In this document: piece by piece, positions 61,246-64,000 of the stretch
How positions within the stretch are numbered: position 1 is the stretch's first letter
How the letters are laid out: every line of letters begins with the position of its first letter
Assembly: GCA_963747375.1 (NCBI GenBank)
Contig: CAVVFL010000022.1
Coordinates: 248,001 to 312,000 of the forward strand
Source: Sva-07 sp963747375
GTDB lineage: Bacteria > Actinomycetota > Acidimicrobiia > Acidimicrobiales > Ilumatobacteraceae
Reading direction: 5' to 3'
Length of the DNA stretch: 64,000 bases
The notes under the pieces: model-generated
What the model was told of the DNA's origin: nothing
The model's input: the letters and a program-made list of their open reading frames with translations, nothing else
The model's database searches: none
Program-made: the position numbers and the translations under genes

Positions 61246-62349
61246 GTGATTCGTGAGGGGGCGCTGGTGCTCGCGGATGGCAGCACGTTCGAGGGTGAGT
61301 TGATCGGAGCGGAGCGTCCGGTCGCGACCGGCGAGGTCGTGTTCAACACGGTGCTCAGCGGCTACCAGGAGGTGATCACCGACCCCAGCTACGCGGGCCA
61401 GATCATCACCTTCACGACGCCGCACATCGGCAACTACGGCACCAACGCCGCCGACTTCGAATCACGCGGCACGTTCTGTCGCGGCATCGTGGTCCGCGAA
61501 CTCGCACGTCGCCACAGCAACCACCGCTCCGAGTCCGGCCTCGACGCCATGCTGCGTCTGCACGGTGTGCCGGGCATCGCCGGCATCGACACCCGTCGAC
61601 TCACCCGCATCCTGCGCGACACCGGCGCGATGCCCGGAGCGTTCGGATCGATCCCCGAGGCCGATCTCGCTGCGGCCGCCACTGCCGAACCCGGCACCGA
61701 CGGCATCGACCTCGTCAGCCAGGTGACGATCGACGCGGGGTACACCGTCGCGGCGCTCGACCCCGACAACGCCACACGCATCGTCGCCATCGACTACGGC
61801 ATGAAGCGCAACATCGCCGTCAACCTGTCGCGCTTCGGCACCGTCGAGGTCGTCCCGGCGTCGACGAGCGCGGCGGACATCCTCGCCCGCACCCCCAGCG
61901 GAGTGTTCCTGAGCAACGGCCCGGGCGACCCGGCGATGGTGCCCTACGCCGTCGACACGATCCGCGACCTGATCGGCAACGTGCCGATCTTCGGCATCTG
62001 CCTCGGACATCAACTCCTCGGTCGGGCGATCGGGGCCGGAACCGTCAAGCTCCCGTTCGGGCACCACGGTGGCAACCACCCGGTCAAGAATCTCGCCTCC
62101 GGACGCATCGAGATCACGAGCCAGAACCACAACTTCGCGGTCGACCCCGACTCACTCGCCGGCAGGGCGACGATGACGCACGTCAACCTCAACGACGGCG
62201 TGTGCGAAGGCCTGCAGGTCGACGGCGAACTCGCATTCAGCGTGCAACACCACCCGGAGGCCAACCCCGGCCCCCACGACTCGCACTATCTCTTCGACGA
62301 GTTCGCCGACATGATGCGACGTGCGGGCGTCGCAGCGGGCAGCCGCTGA
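61246..62349 (+). CDS. carA: Carbamoyl-phosphate synthase small subunit
   Basis: Glutaminase subunit that feeds ammonia to CarB; about 367 aa. N-terminal domain GEVVFNTVLSGYQEVITDPSY; class I amidotransferase domain with nucleophile in GICLGHQLLGRAIG, GNHPVKNL, and catalytic His-Glu in QHHPEANPGPHD. GTG 61246 has GGGAGGG 5 bases upstream. Its stop overlaps carB (TGATG). The 157-base gap before it is the longest within the pyr operon and holds the dyad pair. Confidence 0.94.
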   Translation: MIREGALVLADGSTFEGELIGAERPVATGEVVFNTVLSGYQEVITDPSYAGQIITFTTPHIGNYGTNAADFESRGTFCRGIVVRELARRHSNHRSESGLDAMLRLHGVPGIAGIDTRRLTRILRDTGAMPGAFGSIPEADLAAAATAEPGTDGIDLVSQVTIDAGYTVAALDPDNATRIVAIDYGMKRNIAVNLSRFGTVEVVPASTSAADILARTPSGVFLSNGPGDPAMVPYAVDTIRDLIGNVPIFGICLGHQLLGRAIGAGTVKLPFGHHGGNHPVKNLASGRIEITSQNHNFAVDPDSLAGRATMTHVNLNDGVCEGLQVDGELAFSVQHHPEANPGPHDSHYLFDEFADMMRRAGVAAGSR

Positions 62350-64000
62350 TGCCCAAGCGCACCGACATCCACTCGATCCTGATCATCGGATCCGGGCCCA
62401 TCGTGATCGGCCAGGCCTGCGAGTTCGACTACTCCGGCACCCAGGCCTGTCGTGTGCTGCGCGAGGAGGGCTATCGGGTCATCCTCGCCAACTCGAACCC
62501 GGCGACGATCATGACCGACCCCGACTTCGCGGACGCCACGTACATCGAGCCGCTCACGTGGGAGGTCGTCTCGGCGATCATCGACCGCGAGCAACCCGAC
62601 GCCGTGTTGCCGACCCTCGGTGGCCAGACCGGCCTGAACATCGCGATGGAGCTCTTCGAACGGGGCCTGATCGGCGTGCCCGGCACACCCGAGATGATCG
62701 GCGCCAACGCCGAGGCGATCGCCACGGCGGAGGATCGCGAGCAGTTCAAGCAGGCGATGGTCGGCATCGGACTGGACTGTCTGCGGTCGGGCACTGCTCA
62801 CACGATGGACGAGGCCCGAGTCGTGATCGCCGACATCGGGCTGCCGGCGGTCATCCGCCCGGCGTACATCCTCGGCGGGCGTGGCACGGGAATCGCATCG
62901 ACCGCCGAGGAGTTCGAGCGCATCGCGTCGAACGGGCTCACGGCCAGCCCGATCAGCGAGATCCTCATCGAGGAATCGGTGTACGGCTGGAAGGAGTACG
63001 AGCTCGAGGTGATGCGTGACCACGCCGACAACTGCGTGATCATCTGCGGCATCGAGAACGTCGATCCGATGGGCGTCCACACGGGTGACTCGATCACCGT
63101 CGCCCCGATCCAGACGCTCACCGACGTCGAGTACCAGGAGATGCGCAACTCGGCGCTCGCCTGCATCCGCCGCGTCGGCGTCGAGACCGGCGGCTCGAAC
63201 GTGCAGTTCGCCGTCGAGCCGAGCACGGGCCGGCAGGTCGTCATCGAGATGAACCCGAGGGTCTCGCGGTCGTCGGCGCTCGCCTCGAAGGCGACCGGGT
63301 TCCCGATCGCCAAGATCGCGGCCCGGCTCGCCGTCGGCTACACGCTCGACGAGATCCCCAACGACATCACCCAGACCGCCGAGCGATCCACGCCGGCGAG
63401 CTTCGAGCCGGTGATCGACTACGTCGTCACCAAGATCCCCCGCTGGGCGTTCGAGAAGCTCCCGGGAACCACCGGGGTGCTCGGCACGCAGATGCAGTCC
63501 GTCGGCGAGGTCATGGCGATCGGCCGCACGTTCCCGGAGAGCCTGCAGAAGGCCCTGCGATCGTTGGAACAGGGCCGACTCGGCCTCGGTTGCGACCCCG
63601 CTGCGTCGCACCTCGACGGGCTCTCCGACGAGGAACTGCTCGCCCAGGCCGCGATCCCGACCGCCGATCGCATCCAACAGGTCGGCGAGCTGCTCGACCG
63701 CGGCGTCACGATCGACGCGGTCAACGAGGCGACGCGGATCGACCCGTGGTTCCTCGACCAGATGTCGATGATCGTCGAGGAGCGAGCCGAACTCGCGTCG
63801 ATCGGATTCGAGGCCATGACGACGCGCGCGTGGCGTCGCGCCAAGCGGCTCGGCTTCTCCGACGGTCAGCTCGCCCACCTGTGGGAACGGTCCGAGAGCG
63901 AGGTCCGCGCGGCCCGCGAAGCGGCGGGTGTCATCCCGACGTACAAGACCGTCGACACCTGCTCGGCCGAGTTCGTCGCCGAGACGCCGTACCACTACTC
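62349..64000 (+). CDS. carB: Carbamoyl-phosphate synthase large subunit, N-terminal half (cut by window edge)
   Basis: First 550 codons, open and without breaks to the window end. IGSGPIVIGQACEFDYSGTQACR is the start of the first ATP-grasp synthetase unit; the sequence continues with NSNPATIMTD, PTLGGQTGLN, the Gly-rich loop LGGRGTGIA, EVMRDHADNC, EMNPRVSRSSALASKATG and FEKLPGT, then enters the oligomerisation domain. The complete protein is normally about 1,100 aa with a second ATP-grasp unit and an allosteric domain. ATG 62349 overlaps the carA stop by one base. Confidence 0.95.
   Translation, partial: MPKRTDIHSILIIGSGPIVIGQACEFDYSGTQACRVLREEGYRVILANSNPATIMTDPDFADATYIEPLTWEVVSAIIDREQPDAVLPTLGGQTGLNIAMELFERGLIGVPGTPEMIGANAEAIATAEDREQFKQAMVGIGLDCLRSGTAHTMDEARVVIADIGLPAVIRPAYILGGRGTGIASTAEEFERIASNGLTASPISEILIEESVYGWKEYELEVMRDHADNCVIICGIENVDPMGVHTGDSITVAPIQTLTDVEYQEMRNSALACIRRVGVETGGSNVQFAVEPSTGRQVVIEMNPRVSRSSALASKATGFPIAKIAARLAVGYTLDEIPNDITQTAERSTPASFEPVIDYVVTKIPRWAFEKLPGTTGVLGTQMQSVGEVMAIGRTFPESLQKALRSLEQGRLGLGCDPAASHLDGLSDEELLAQAAIPTADRIQQVGELLDRGVTIDAVNEATRIDPWFLDQMSMIVEERAELASIGFEAMTTRAWRRAKRLGFSDGQLAHLWERSESEVRAAREAAGVIPTYKTVDTCSAEFVAETPYHY

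Overview
The window is about two thirds G+C, densely coded, and reads as chromosome from an actinobacterium, most likely Acidimicrobiia near Ilumatobacter. That placement is an inference from gene content and order (GuaB1, DUF3151 and DUF3073-like proteins, an aroE-aroC-aroK-aroB-M24 peptidase-efp-nusB block followed by pyrR-pyrB-pyrC-carA-carB, and many GTG starts); no 16S gene is present to confirm it. I saw no tRNA, rRNA, prophage, insertion sequence or CRISPR array, and no gap longer than 300 bases lacks a gene.

Layout. 1-2071: end of gltB and gltD (glutamate synthase). 2129-11256: a LysM lipoprotein, an MBL-fold hydrolase divergent from a ProA-like gene, a large secreted CAP-domain protein, a CPBP protease, panC, a P1-family peptidase, an acyltransferase and a small membrane protein. 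11300-14940: a heterodimeric ABC exporter. 14953-21393: DUF2510 protein, phosphatase, methyltransferase, queF, a broken PPOX gene, an SDR, a lipocalin-like protein and ctaA. 21406-27545: a branched-chain amino acid type ABC importer (livHMGF plus a small lipoprotein) convergent with its binding protein, separated by a strong terminator. 27656-31076: enoyl-CoA hydratase, nitroreductase, xylulokinase and a J-domain protein. 31086-44909: threonylcarbamoyl-AMP synthase, hydrolases, guaB1, cmk, plsC, an M18 peptidase, pyruvate kinase, an MFS transporter, mobA, rhodanese, RNase D and others. 44950-55005: alaS, ruvX, mltG, the aro cluster, M24 peptidase, efp and nusB. 55010-58242: a DUF2079 membrane protein convergent with a D-aminoacylase-like amidohydrolase. 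58318-64000: the pyrimidine operon, running off the right end inside carB.

Two regulatory themes stand out. First, many genes that have their own promoter carry a TAnnnT -10 box 6-9 bases before the start codon and no ribosome-binding site, which predicts leaderless transcripts; at 3452-3472 one nearly symmetrical box appears to serve two divergent leaderless genes. Second, the pyr operon has a short leader folding into a PyrR-binding-type hairpin that overlaps the pyrR Shine-Dalgarno, and the pyrC-carA gap holds a pair of CCGAAWTTCGG dyads exactly 42 bp apart.

About 21 single-base frameshifts break otherwise well conserved genes (ProA-like, panC, ctaA, tsaC, pyrB, pyrC and others). Eighteen behave as one extra base, many in short homopolymers, and they cluster locally. 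Because several hit essential biosynthetic genes whose remaining sequence is intact, I read most as sequencing or assembly errors rather than decay. Coordinates of these genes are given for the whole repaired gene.
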